Origin: Zanthoxylum bungeanum
Taxonomy: Eukaryota > Streptophyta > Magnoliopsida > Sapindales > Rutaceae
Length of the DNA stretch: 64,000 bases
Direction: 5' to 3'
NCBI GenBank assembly: GCA_019454045.1
Contig: SKCR01049635.1
Location: 1 to 64,000, forward strand
In this document: positions 42,850 through 54,783 of the stretch, one piece after another
Numbering within the stretch: the stretch's first letter is position 1
How the letters are laid out: each line of letters opens with the position of its first letter
Program-made: the position numbers and the translations under genes
The notes under the pieces: model-generated
Databases searched by the model: none
What the model was told of the DNA's origin: nothing
The model's input: the letters and a program-made list of their open reading frames with translations, nothing else

Positions 42850-44720
42850 ATGGAGCGTAGTCAACCCTTAAATTATCCGCCATTTTTTAATGGCACAAAA
42901 TATTTACATTGGAAGGTTCGCATGAGAGTGTTCCTTAAGTCTTTAGATGAGAGGGTCTGGATGACTGTTGAACACGGGTGGAAACCTCCCGTTGTTATTG
43001 TTGATGGGGTATCTTCCCCTAAAGACAAATTGACCTGGACCAATGACGAATTTGATGTTAGCAATAGGAACAGCAAGGCTGTTAATTCCATACATGGTGT
43101 TGTATGTTCTACTGAATTTAGGAGAATCTCCATGTGTGAGATAGCCAAGGATGTTTGGGACATCCTGCAGACTGTGTATGAGGGCACACTGTCTGTTAAA
43201 AATAATAGACTCTAGGATCTTGCTACTAGGTTTGAGGTCGCTAGAATGAAGGACGGTGAGACCATTGATGAATTTTATGCTGAGATTAACGATATCGTTA
43301 ACTCAAGCTTTAACCTGGGTGAGACTATTTCTACCAGTAGGATAGTTAGAAAAATTCTTAGATCCTTGCCTGATAAGTTCCTACCCAAAATCACCGCTAT
43401 CGTGGAAAGCAATGACCTTGATCAGCTTAATTTAGAAGACCTTGTAGGAAAACTGCAGGTTTATGAGCAGAAACTTCTTGGGCATCTAAAGCCTAAAAAT
43501 ATAGCGATGAAGATCGCGAAGGAATTTTTTCATGGTTCGTCTAGTGATGAGGATACCCTCACGGATCATGATTTGCCCTTGTTCGCAAAGAAGTTTAGAA
43601 AATTTCTTAAGCTGAAGAAATGTGGTCATAGTAGTGACAGGGATAGGGAGGATGAGCCTAAAGAGAGTAGGCATAATAGGAGAGAGTCTAAAGAGGACAA
43701 GGATAATGGATCCCGTGGTGTCTAGTGCCATGAATGTGAAGGATATGGGCACGTTAGATCTGAGTGTCCCACATACCTTAGGGCTAAAGGCAATAAAGCC
43801 ATGTCAGCCTCATTTAGTGATTCAGAAGGTGATGATTCTCCTAAGAATAAGGACAATTATATAGCCTTTACTGCTAGTGTGACTGATGAGAGAGAGATTG
43901 TTGTTCATGATGCTGATTCAGAAGCCTCTCTCGATGAGTCTATAGATGATGAAAGTCTTCAAGTAGCTTATGTTGAACTTTTAATGAGAGTTTAGTTATT
44001 AAGAAGACTAATATAGAGGTCAATAAGAGGCTGAAACTAGTTGAGCTAGAAAATAATGAAGCTCAAGCCAAATTTTAGCAAAGCCTCTTGATGGTAGATG
44101 ACTTGGAGGAGAGGAACAGAAGCCTTGTTGATAGGGTCCAAACTTTAGAGACTGAACTTGAAAATGCTAGAACTCAATTGTCTGTATTTTCTAGTGGGAA
44201 TAAGAAAGTAGATCGTATGTTAGGTATTAGTTTTGAGCCTAATTGTGATAAGGCGTCAACATCTAGAGCAGTGTCTAAACCTCATAAACATGACTTAGGT
44301 AAGAAGCCTGTTGAGTGTAGTCATGTGATTCCTCATTTTGTTCCTCGTCTCATTCCCCAACCTCGATTTAGAGGTGTTGTGGTCAAACCTCGCTCTCATC
44401 CGAGGTTTGTGTCTATGTGCCATCATTGTGGCAAGGCATGACACATTAGGCCTAAGTGCTTCATGTTGCACAAACAAAAGAAGAGGCCTAATGGTGTGTC
44501 TCCTAGATTTGATTCTTTAAATTTAGTGTCTCAAGTTTCTGCACTAACCAAACAAGCTCAATCTCTTAGTGAGAAACTTGTTGTGTTAACTAGGAATTCT
44601 CAAGTGGAAGAGATTCCTAAGAAAATTTGGATGAGGAAGCAAGATGTCTTCCCATATACTTCTGAATGCCTTGATCCTGACAGGCATGATGAGAGTATAT
44701 TCTGGTGTAACTCTTGCTAG
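42850..44720 (+). pseudogene. Sirevirus gag (capsid, two zinc knuckles, coiled coil), broken
   Basis: The frame opens at ATG 42850 with a capsid part (PPFFNGTKYLHWKVRMRVFL and on) and runs through VWDILQTVYEG and LRSLPDKF. The first knuckle is CHECEGYGHVRSEC (43726-43767). A charged coiled coil follows (44100-44180) and then a second knuckle CHHC...HIRPKC (44418-44459), then a Gln-rich tail to 44720. Long gag with two knuckles and a coiled coil is a Sirevirus feature. Lesions are TAG at 43213, TAG at 43723 (both fit Gln codons), a frame change near 43990, and TGA at 44439 inside the second knuckle. Confidence 0.85.
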
Positions 44721-44914
44721 AAGTTGCATTTGTATTTCCCATTGCATGTGTGTGTGCGTGTGTTTTATGTTTTTGCACGTTTATTTTGTTTCACTGCATA
44801 TGGGTTTGTGTGTCTTGTTTTTGTTATATATTCCTTGGTATATAGGATGGAAACCCGGACATAAATTTCATAACCGATTTGAAATGGACGGTAGTATGAT
44901 CTGCACTCGGGATA
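44721..44914 (+). repeat. Sirevirus interior with dispersed 100 bp repeat, copy 3
   Basis: A short T/G-rich stretch is followed by GGTATATAGGATGGAAACCC (from 44837), matching the repeats at 29718 and 31139. It is cut at 44914 by the Angela LTR and resumes at 54784 with CAACTCCACGTACCATT. Confidence 0.7.
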
Positions 44915-46986
44915 TGTTGGACAGTTATGATCTATAGCATCACTATTTGTACAGATAATGGTGTTGTTGTACAAATTAACTATGTGACAAATGAGATTGC
45001 TCTCTTATCATTTATAATTAGATCACCTAGATATATAAATGATAGGAGGTCCTTATGATTTGTTCCTGGATTGAGATGATATGAGACAGTATCAATCCAC
45101 GAAGGATAAATCATTAAATATCCCTAGTCAGAGTATTATCGAGATTGGACATCGATAATGCGTAAAAGACTAGTATTACACTTGTGCGCGTTGTGAGGGC
45201 ATAACGACATAGTTCTCATATATTTGGGTATAGGATACTCATGCAAGTGTAGTATGAGGTTGTGTTTTACCGATGGTATGGGAAACAGCTTCACTCTGGA
45301 TAGACCCCTCGAAATTCCATTGGTAGTATGACTATGTGTCTATGGAATTCTGAAATCAGGGTAGGTGTATTTGGTCTTAACCTGAGACTTGCACCGCTAA
45401 TACTTGCGACAATCAATATGCTTTGGTTTTAGGTCATCCAGGGCTTTAACAGGTTCTGTGTACGCCTCTGCTGGGTATATTGAGAATCGTAGTGTGTTGG
45501 GTGTGATGTCAAGACAGAAGTATCACTCCAGTCATAGTGGAGATGATGGTCACGTAGGATATGGGACTGGTTCTCTTATATGTTGCAGCTATCGGGATAT
45601 TATGACTAGGTCATGTTTATCCGATTATAGAGACTAGTTACCAGAGATCTGATATATGCTTCGTACGGGATAGACACAATTCCAGCCCAAGCCTAGCATG
45701 TGACATCCGATACTGGATCGAAATACGCAATACAACGTATACTACGCCTGATATAGATCACTATATTCCTGTAAGGATATTTCTGGAGAATTGGGTAGGC
45801 ATGGCGCTTTGCTAGAAGCCACCCTTATCTTGTAAATTGGTATAAATGTAGTACTAGGTACTTACGTGTTCGGATTGTCCGACGACCGAATTTACTGCCA
45901 ACATATCCGGGGATCTCATGGGTCGCTTCCCGAAGATTCACCGATGACGTATGACTCGCACTTTAATTAATTTGGGATTAATTAAATGAGAGAGAAAATT
46001 AATTTGGGATTAATTGCGGAGATATTTTATCTGGGATAAAATATCAATTAAAAGAGAGAGAACGATTAATTTGGAATTAATCGATTAAATAATATATTCG
46101 ATATATTATACGAAATTGGATTTCGACGCGGAATTGAAATTAGATTTTAATTCGAGCGAACGAGTTAATTTATAATTAATTCGTTAGCGATGTGAATAGT
46201 AATTATGCTAGGCATGATTATTTAATTAAATTAGATTTAATTACGTCGCAACGAAAAATTCGTTAATTTGGAATTAGTGAACCCGAGCCCGTGAGTGTTT
46301 ACGAGCGCATTCGTATTTTGAATTCGAGTGCGGCACGCAAGTCACATCAAGCATCAAATCGCTAGTCACATCAAGCGTCAAATCATTAGTCACTTTGAGT
46401 GATGTGACAACTTGTCACTTGATTGATTGAGTGATGTGACTTGATGGAAGTGGTTGGCAAAGCTTTTAATGGTTTGACTTTTGAAAGCAAAATTTGTAAA
46501 TCAATTAATTGATTTTGGAAAATCAATTAAATGAGTATTAGATACACAAATTTGAAACCAACTAAAATCATTTCTCTCTCTTTACACGGTATGGAGCCAA
46601 AATGCTCCTCTTCTTCTCTCTCGGCCAAAAGGTCATCTTTCTTCTGTTTTCTGGTTGGACCGAGAACCATAGAGAAGCTATGGGATTTTGTGGCAAAATT
46701 CCTAAGTGCTAGCACACATAGGAGCCATCCTAAGGTGATAGGGAAACCTAATTGTGAGCTTGGAATCACCATCAACCAAAGCTTGGAGCTTGGAGGAGGA
46801 CCAAAGCCGAAAATGGAAGATCAAAAACTGCTCACTGCCGAGCCATCCATGGAGGGCAGAAAGATTTTTTGTCTTCACCGCATCGCCTCAACCGATCATT
46901 GTGAGTATTCTGTAACTCCTTGATGTATTCACATATTGTATTTTCATTGCTTGATATGATCTTGGGATGCTTAGACAATTCCAACA
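44915..46986 (+). repeat. 5' LTR of Angela element 1
   Basis: 2072 bp, about 96% identical by eye to 52752-54778 over the first 350 bp. It is followed by TGGTATCAGTGCA (46988-47000), the primer site. An open frame at 46531-46923 lies in the likely leader part; it has a counterpart in the other LTR but no known domain. Confidence 0.88.
45962..46280 (+). other. Run of about ten consecutive hairpins in the Angela LTR (left copy)
   Basis: Successive inverted repeats, each with its own stem and a 3-5 nt loop: TTTAATTAAT-ttggg-ATTAATTAAA (45962-45986), AATTAAT-ttggg-ATTAATT (45997-46015), GATATTTTAT-ctggg-ATAAAATATC (46021-46045), CGATTAAT-ttgga-ATTAATCG (46063-46083), then AATATAT-tcg (46091), CGAAAT-tgg (46111), GAATTGAAAT-tag (46131), CGAGTTAATT-tat (46161), TAATTAAAT-tag (46223) and CGTTAATT (46261). 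Stems are 6-10 bp, several perfect. Confidence 0.85.
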
Positions 46987-49586
46987 ATGGTATCAGTGCA
47001 TTGTTAAAAGCATGAAACCGATTTAGGGCTTAAAATTGGGTAAAATGTATTTGAGCATGATTTTATGAAATTGGATGATTGAGTATGCTTAAATGTGTTT
47101 TAATTGAAGATTGATTGGATCAATTTCATGAAAAATGGTTTGGAACAATTTTGCCCAAAATGTTAGGCTTTGCCGAAAATACATGATGCCCTAATTGTCT
47201 TGGATTTTTGATTTTGATTCATTGGATGAGTTGGAAATCAATTGGGAATGTTGATTTAATGTTGAATTTGATTCAATTGGATTGGATTCAAAATTTGACA
47301 TAAAATCCCCCTTTTGCCGAGACTTTGTAGCATGTAATTGGGTTTGATTTTTGATAAAAATGTGTTGGACATGTTTTGTTGTAATTGAGCATGATTAGTT
47401 GTGTAAATTGATGATTTGGGCTTGAAATGTTGTAAATGGGCTAATTGGACTTGGTTGTACCAAGTTAGGTTTAGGCTAAATTGGTTGGATCCAATTGGGC
47501 CCAAAACCGCTTTCATAAAGCCCAAATGCGACTAATGGACCTTAATAATTTAATTGGGCCTAATGGGCCTAAATTTGATTTCTAGGCTTATGGGGTTACT
47601 CCTTGATTGGGCTTTGGTTATTGGGTTTGACCCAAGTTGACCAAAAGTCCATGCCTTAAAGAAATTAATTAAAAGCCCATTGGACTTGAATTAAATAAAC
47701 ATTGGATGTTAATCGGGATTTGAGACCCGTAACGATTAAATTTGGAATTTAAGTCGTAAAGGTTCGTTAATAAAGTGTAATATTTAATTTGGAATTAAAT
47801 AAGTGAATTAGTATTAAATACATATTAAATTGGATTTAATGTTGTAGTTTAATTTAATTCAAGAATTCGTACTTTGAGTACTTATTCGCAAAATGAGTTG
47901 GACTCGCGCAAAATCAAATCGTTGTTTGAACATTGGATGGTCATTAATTATCAGATTAATTAATTTGATTAGATTGATTGATAACATGCTTGTGTGAATA
48001 CATGGTTGTGATGCATGAATAATGAATATCATATGGATATTAGATGGGTGGGGCAATTTTAGAAATTGTTGTAATAAATTTGGAATTTATTAATTAGACC
48101 TGCGTGTCCAGCCTATTACCTCTTTTCTCATTGTATTTCTCTTCTCACCTATTCCCCTCAATGTAAATGAGGTTTCTTTAGAAGTGTAGTGTAATTGGTA
48201 GAAGTAAATACTTGTGCTAGCGGGAGAGAGGAAATGGAGAGATTTGTTCTAGGAACAATGTGTTAAGTATCCATCTGCATATCATTATTATTTTATTTAT
48301 GCGCCTTATTATGTTTTAGAATGCATGCTTAAGGGTGTATGATGATGAGACCTTAACAAAGATAATAAATTGGTTGCCAATTTGCACGCGAAAAACCCTC
48401 ACAAAATATTAAGCGTTTTTCCTTCCATTGAGTGATTCTTACTCAAGATCTAAGACTGGCATTGGTTTGTTGGCCAAAGTCAAGGCCTTTGTCCGTCGAG
48501 GATGTGTTTGACTCACGAGAGCTTTGTTCCATATTGGTGTCTTATCCAAGTTGTGGTTTGTTGGCCAAAGTCAAGACCACTTCTTGTCCATCGACATTGA
48601 TTACGAAGCTTTCCATGGTCAATGGGTTCCGCTTAACTAGGATCACTAAGTTTGTTGTGCCAAAGCCAAGGCTTAGTTGATTCAGAGGAAAAAGGTTAGG
48701 CAATATATTGGATATATTGGCATATATAATATATATGTTTCGGACTTAGATGTCCCCCTACTGGATCTAGGAATTGGATGGGATCCAATTGATCTTAGAG
48801 ATCTACCTAGTTAATTATCATACAATTTGTTGGCCAAAGTCATGATTGTGTGTTATTTAATGGGATCCTAGCTCACTAGGAAACACGGTTTCACGAGTAC
48901 TCCACAGAGGGTTAGAGGCTCGCCGAAAAATAGTGGGAGGCAAGTATTGAATTTGCAATATTCGTTTAATAACTTGCCATACGCGCTCAATCATAAATTA
49001 TTCGTCAAATAAATTAATTTATTAGTTGGACTAATAATTAATGTTATTTTAAAAAATAGTTGGATTGTATTAAAACTATTCATTTATAGTTGATTATATA
49101 ATTAGATTATAGTAATCAATATAATTGAATTTAAATTATTAAATTATAGTTGATTATATAGTTGGACTATAGTAATCATTATAATAAATAGTACCTAAAT
49201 CGTTGATTAAATAGTTGGACTATTAGAATCAAGATAAAATTGAAAGATTAGCATTTAAACATAATCCTAGGGAAAATGTATTTAAATGGTTTAACTTTCA
49301 AATTGGGAATAAAATTTCAGGATGGTCCTGGAAACTAATAAGTTACTTTATTTGATAAAATAACATATTAGGCCTAAGCCCGAAGTTAAACAAATAAGTA
49401 GAGCATAATATTTGGAATATTCATGTGATGATGACTTTAGTGCTTAGTCCATTAAGCTTGCCGATTAGACTCCTTAATTTCTTAATCAGAACTAAGGATT
49501 AGATCCTTAAAGTATGATATAGAAATTGAAGGATCTTCATAGATCTTTGAAGTACTAAATTGCAATAGTAAACTCTTGGAGAGTTA
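46987..49586 (+). other. Non-coding interior of Angela element 1
   Basis: Starts with the primer site. It is AT-rich, with GGCCCAATTGG-type short repeats (47440-47640), four copies of TTTGTTGGCCAAAGTCA or near variants (48467, about 48557, about 48650, about 48824) and three degenerate units of TATAGTTGATTATATAGTTGG (49088-49240). No protein-coding region is recognised. Confidence 0.5.
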
Positions 49587-52500
49587 ATGGCTATTCTCAA
49601 AGAGATAAAGCCAAAAGTTTGCAATAAGGCAAGAAGCGCAAGGCGCATCTTATTTCGACATTCCGGAAGGCCAAGGCTTGGCCAAAGGCTTTTGAGTGTT
49701 AAAATGGGCAAAGGCAAAATCATTATAATCTTCTGGGAAGATAATGGACATATCCCAAAATGTCTGCCTAAAATGTGGCAAATGGGATCGCGGAAACGTG
49801 ACTGCCGTTTGGACAAAGCAGACATGAAGGAATTGAAGAACGAGCAAGGCTCCGACTTCAAATATGTTTGTCATAAATATGTTCACTACTAGTATTAGAA
49901 TTGGATTTTAAATACTTAGTGTGGTACATAAATATATACTGGTGTGCAGAATCTGCTATGAGCAGGATACTGACTTCAGTTGAGATTTATCTGCGAATCG
50001 GAAACGGGACGAAAGTCGCTGTTTTAACCGTAGATACCTAAGTTTAGGAACTACCCTTCGGGTGTGTACTTAAATTAGGAAACTGTTAAAATATAACTAG
50101 TTTGACTAGATACATTATCTCTATATCAGTGTTTAATCCGTTGCGGATATACCTTTATATTCTAGAACACTAAAGTGTTTTATTAAATAAAGATGATATT
50201 GAGATAAACACATTAGATGTGAATAACAGTATTTATATTTTGAATATAAATAAATCTCAAATGTATAATATGACAAACAAATAGCTCAAATTGATTTGAT
50301 CAGAAGGGACTTAATTATGGCATTTTTGTCTGGGACACAATTAAACAAGACTCGTATATCCACACTTTCGAAGAGTGGGTACTAGGACGAATTTGATTCC
50401 ATTCAAATAAGGTCTACGAATCTAGTTTATTAGGCAAAGTGCCTAAGACGCTTTTTACTTGGTAAAAGTGCTAATGCCACCGATCTGTTAGCCCTAGTTC
50501 ATAGTGAAGCAAGTGGGCCCATGTCTAGCTAGGCTAGAGGTGGATATGAATATTTCGTGACCTTTACGGATGTGGCATCGCGGTATGGTTATGTGTTTCT
50601 TTTGAAACACAAATCGAAAACTTTTAGAGTTTCGACACGAAATAGACAGACAGATCGGCTAAAGTATAAAATCATCACGGTTAGATCATGATGAAAATAC
50701 TTAAGCAATATGTTTCTCATATACTTGAAAGAATATAATATTCTTTCACTGAGGACGCCTCCCGGAACACGTCAATTTGACAGTGTGTCCGAAGGGAGAA
50801 ATCGAATTTTGTTGGACATGATAAGGTTAATCATCAGTCGCTCTGAGCTACCATTTCCTTCAACGGATACGCATAAACAGTGCAGAATTTATTTAGAATA
50901 AAGTTCCATAAAAATCTGTTTGACAGATTTCATATTAGATATGAACAGGAAAGAAACTAGGTTTCTCATTCCTGAATATTTGGGTATGCTAGGCATATAT
51001 TTGGATGATACCAAACTAGAACCCAAATTGGAAAAGTGCCAATTGTTGGTTATCCTAGGGAAACCAAAGTATAGTACTTATACAACTCACAAGAGAACAA
51101 TTAGATTGTTGCTCGCCATGCGGTTTTCCTAAGAGGAATACCTATTTGCAGTGGTAAGTGGGAGGAAAGTAAAACTCGATGAAAATCAGAGTAATACTAT
51201 TCCAGGCACTGATTCCTTAATGGAACACATATAGTTCATCAAGGATGTAACTATACCAGTAATCTTCGAATACACAAGAACCGCGCAAGTTGGAGAGAGT
51301 CAGAAAACAACCTGGGTATGGGTTTCTGATCTCACCTCATAAAGATGTCAATATTATTGAGGAATACCAACTGACTACGTATGAGGAAGTGATACAAGGT
51401 ATCGACTCCCTATTATGGCAAAGCGCCATAATATCCAAAATGGATTCCATGTATATCAACCAAGTTTGGATACTAGTTGATGTACCGCAAGGCATTGTGC
51501 CTATTGGTACTATATAAGTCTTCAAGGAAGACATACATGGAAGGCAACATACCAACGTACAAAGCTAGGCTTGTAGCGAAAAGGTATTGTTATCAACATT
51601 GTGTTGATTACAACGAAATCTTTTAACTGTTACCACGGTAAATCCATTTGGATAATGCTTGCTGATGCTGCATGTTTCATTTATGAAATGTGGCAGCTAA
51701 ATGCCAAAACTGTTTTCCTTAACGGAAACCTTTTGGAGGATGTTTACAACATCCTGATGGTTTTGTCGTACTAAAACAAGCATACTAGGTTTGCAGGTTA
51801 TTCGATCCATGGATGGATTGAAGCAAGCATAGCGTTCTTGGAATTATCGTTTTGATGTAATCATAATGGTATATGATTTAATTCAAAACGGGAATGATTC
51901 TTGTGTATATAAGAGGGTTAGTGGGAGCGCACTGATAGTGAATGTCCTATAATAATGATAACATGTCATTTCTTGGAAATGAAATTCCCATAATAAAATT
52001 GGTGAAAGCTTGGCTTTCGAGAAAAAATCTCCGTAGAATTCTTGGGAGAAACAACCTTTATTCTAGGAATAAAGATCTACTGGGATAGATTTAAAGTTGT
52101 TGACACTCTCTGAGAAATCGTACATTAATAAATGTACGCGACCTGGTGTCTCATACGCTTTGAGCATATGGAGTCACAATCGGGCCAATCCAAGTGATAG
52201 TCATTGGACTGATGTTAAGAACATCTTTAAGTTTCTCAGAGAACTAAGGATGCTGTCTTATACTATGGAGAATGAGAACTTGAAGTGACTGAGATCACTG
52301 TTGCAAGTTTCCTAACCGATAATAACGACTATAAATCGTAAACGGTACTATACAGTTTGAATAATGGTACAATGAGCTGGAAATATTTCAAGCAAGATAC
52401 TGTTACCGAATAAACAACAAATACGGGTTATTGCTGCGGCTGAGGCAGTAATAGAAGCCATTTGGGTCGATAATAAATCTAATTAGATTAGATATAGTTC

Positions 52501-52735
52501 TGTTAGCAGCTAAGCTAGGCTTCAGCACAGGCTAAAGAATTAATGATCTCATCAACGATCCAGATATATACTTCGATATTCATTTGATTCGTTCGGATCA
52601 TACATCGTGGCGATGTGATGATCGTATAAATCGCATCAGATAATAATCATGCAAATCCGCTGACGAAAGTCTTTCCTCAGTAATTTGAGCGAACCGTACA
52701 TAGTTCGTGTGTAAGATACTCGAGTGACTGGCTAT
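49587..52735 (+). pseudogene. Ruined gag-pol of Angela element 1
   Basis: Only islands remain: a gag zinc-knuckle echo (GKGK...DNGHIPKC, 49700-49770); a protease-to-integrase linker (50000-50060); integrase (50550-50640 with YEYFVTFTD and RYGYVFLLKHKSKTF, then 50750-50860 with EGRNRILLDMIR); RT (51400-51520 with ISKMDSMYINQVW and VPQGIVPIGT); and RNase H (52150-52240 with NRANPSDSHW, then 52640-52680 with NHANPLTKVFPQ). Stops and frame changes come every few dozen codons, so it encodes no protein. Confidence 0.8.
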
Positions 52736-52751
52736 AGGCCAAGTGGGAGAT

Positions 52752-54778
52752 TGTTGGACAATTATGACCCATAGCGTCACTATTTGTATAGATCATGGTG
52801 TTGTTGTACAAATTAACTATGTGACAAAGGAGATTGCTCTCTTATCATTTGTGATGAGATCACCTAGATATATAAATGATAGTAGGTCCTTATGATTTGT
52901 TCCTGGATTGAGATGATATGAGACAGTATCAATCCACGAAGGATAAATCATTAAATATCCCTAGTCAGAGTATTATCGAGATTGGACATCGATAATGCGT
53001 AAAAGACTAGTATTACACTTGTGCGCGTTGTGAGGGCATAACGACATAGTTATCATATATTTGGGTATAGGATACTCATGCAAGTGTAGTAGGAGGTTGT
53101 GTTTTACCGATGGTACGGGAAACAGCTTCGCTCTGGATAGACCCCTCGGAATTCCATTGGTAGTATGACTATGTGTCTATGGAAGTCCGAAATCAGGGTA
53201 GGTGTATTTGGTCTTAACCTGAGACTTGCACCGCTAATACTTACGACAATCAATATGCTTTGGTTTTAGGTCGTCCAGGGCTTTAACAGGTTCTGTGTAC
53301 GCCTATGCTGGGTATATTGAGAATCGTAGTGTGTTGGGTGTGATGTCAAGACGGAAGTATCACTCCAGTCATAGTGGAGATGATGGTCACGTAGGATACG
53401 GGATTGGTTCTCTTATATGCTGCAGCTATCGGGATATTATGACTAGGTCATGTTTATCCGATTATAGATATTAGTTACCATAGATCTGATATGTGCTTCG
53501 TACGGGGCAGACACAATTCCAACCCCAAGCCTAGCATGTGACATCCGATACTGGATTGAAATACGCAATATAACGTATACTACGCCTGATATAGATCACT
53601 ATATTCCTGTAAGGATATTTCTGGAGAAATGGGTAGGCATGACGCTTTGCTAGAAGCCAACCTTGTCTTGTAAATCGGTATAAATGTAGTACTAGGTACT
53701 TACGTGTTCGGATAGTCCGATGACCAAAATTACTGCCAACATATCCGGGGATCTCATGGGTCGCTTCCCGAAGATTCACCGATGACGTATGACTCGCACT
53801 TTAATTAATCTTGGATTAATTAGATGAGAGAGAAAATTAATCTGGGATTAATTGCGGAGATATTTTATCTGGGATAAAATATCAATTAAAAGAGAGAGAA
53901 CGATTAATTTGGAATTAATCGATTAAATAATATATTCGATATATTATACGAAATTGGATTTCGACGCGGAATTGAAATTAGATTTTAATTCGAGCGAACG
54001 AGTTAATTTAGAATTAATTCGTTAGCGACGTGAATAGTAATTACGCTAGGCATGATTATTTAATTAAATTAGATTTAATTACGTCGTAACGGAAAATTCG
54101 TTAATTTGGAATTAGCGAACCCGAGCCCGGGAGTGTTTGCGAGCGCATTCGCATTTTGAATTCGAGTGCGGCACGCAAGTCACATCAAGCGTCAAATCGC
54201 TAGTCACATCAAGCGTCAAATCATTAGTCACTTTGAGTGATGTGACAACTTGTCACTTGATTGATTGAGTGATGTGACTTGATGGAAGTGGTTGGCAAAG
54301 CTTTTAATGGTTTGACTTTTGAAAGCAAAATTTGTAAATCAAGAAACCAACTAAAATCATCTCTCTCTCTCTCTTTACATGGTATGGAGCCAAAATGCTC
54401 TGCTTCTTCTCTCTCGGCCAACAGGCCATCTTTTTTCTGTTTTCTGGTTGGACCGAAAACCATGGAGAAGATATGGGATTTTGTGGCAAAATTCCTAAGT
54501 GCTAGCACACATAGGAGCCATCCTAAGGTGATAGGGAATCCTACTTGTGAGCTTGGAATCACCATCAACCAAAGCTTGGAGCTTGGAGGAGGACCAAAGC
54601 CGAAAGTGGAAGATCAAAAACTGCTCACTGCCGAGCCATCCATGGAGGGCAGAAATTTTTTTGTCTTCACCGCATCGCCTCAACCGATCATTGTGGGTAT
54701 TCCGCAACTCCTTGATGTATTCACATATTGTATTTTCATTGCTTGATATGATCTTGGGTTGCTTAGACAATTCCAACA
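52752..54778 (+). repeat. 3' LTR of Angela element 1
   Basis: 2027 bp, preceded by the purine tract AAGTGGGAGAT (52741-52751). It lacks about 40 bp present in the left LTR near 46503-46545. An open frame at 54279-54746 partly matches the one in the left LTR. Confidence 0.88.
53800..54120 (+). other. Run of consecutive hairpins in the Angela LTR (right copy)
   Basis: The same series as 45962-46280. Several loop bases differ (for example CTTGG for TTGGG) while the stems remain mostly paired. The last hairpin is better paired here (CGTTAATT...AATTAGCG). Confidence 0.85.
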
Positions 54779-54783
54779 TGATA

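Larger units (their letters stand above)
44915..54778 (+). mobile_element. Angela-type copia element 1 (non-autonomous, nested in Sirevirus)
   Basis: The LTRs (2072 and 2027 bp) begin TGTTGGACA and end CCAACA. The target duplication is GGATA (44910-44914) against TGATA (54779-54783), and the undisturbed site GGGATACAACTCC is seen in the repeat copy at 29790-29802. The LTR start, 2 kb LTR length and AAGTGGGAGATTG purine tract fit the Angela/BARE lineage. The interior is about 5.8 kb, its first half without coding signal and its second half a ruined gag-pol. Confidence 0.9.

Noticed and set aside
49587..49892. ORF with GKGKIIIIFWEDNGHIPKC considered as a new zinc-finger protein
   Set aside because: Position and spacing match the zinc knuckle of Angela gag after frameshifts, so it is a decayed remnant.
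54279..54746. 155-codon ORF in the right Angela LTR with a partner at 46531-46923
   Set aside because: Shared because the LTRs are duplicates. The N-termini differ after an indel and no domain is visible. Probably leader sequence.
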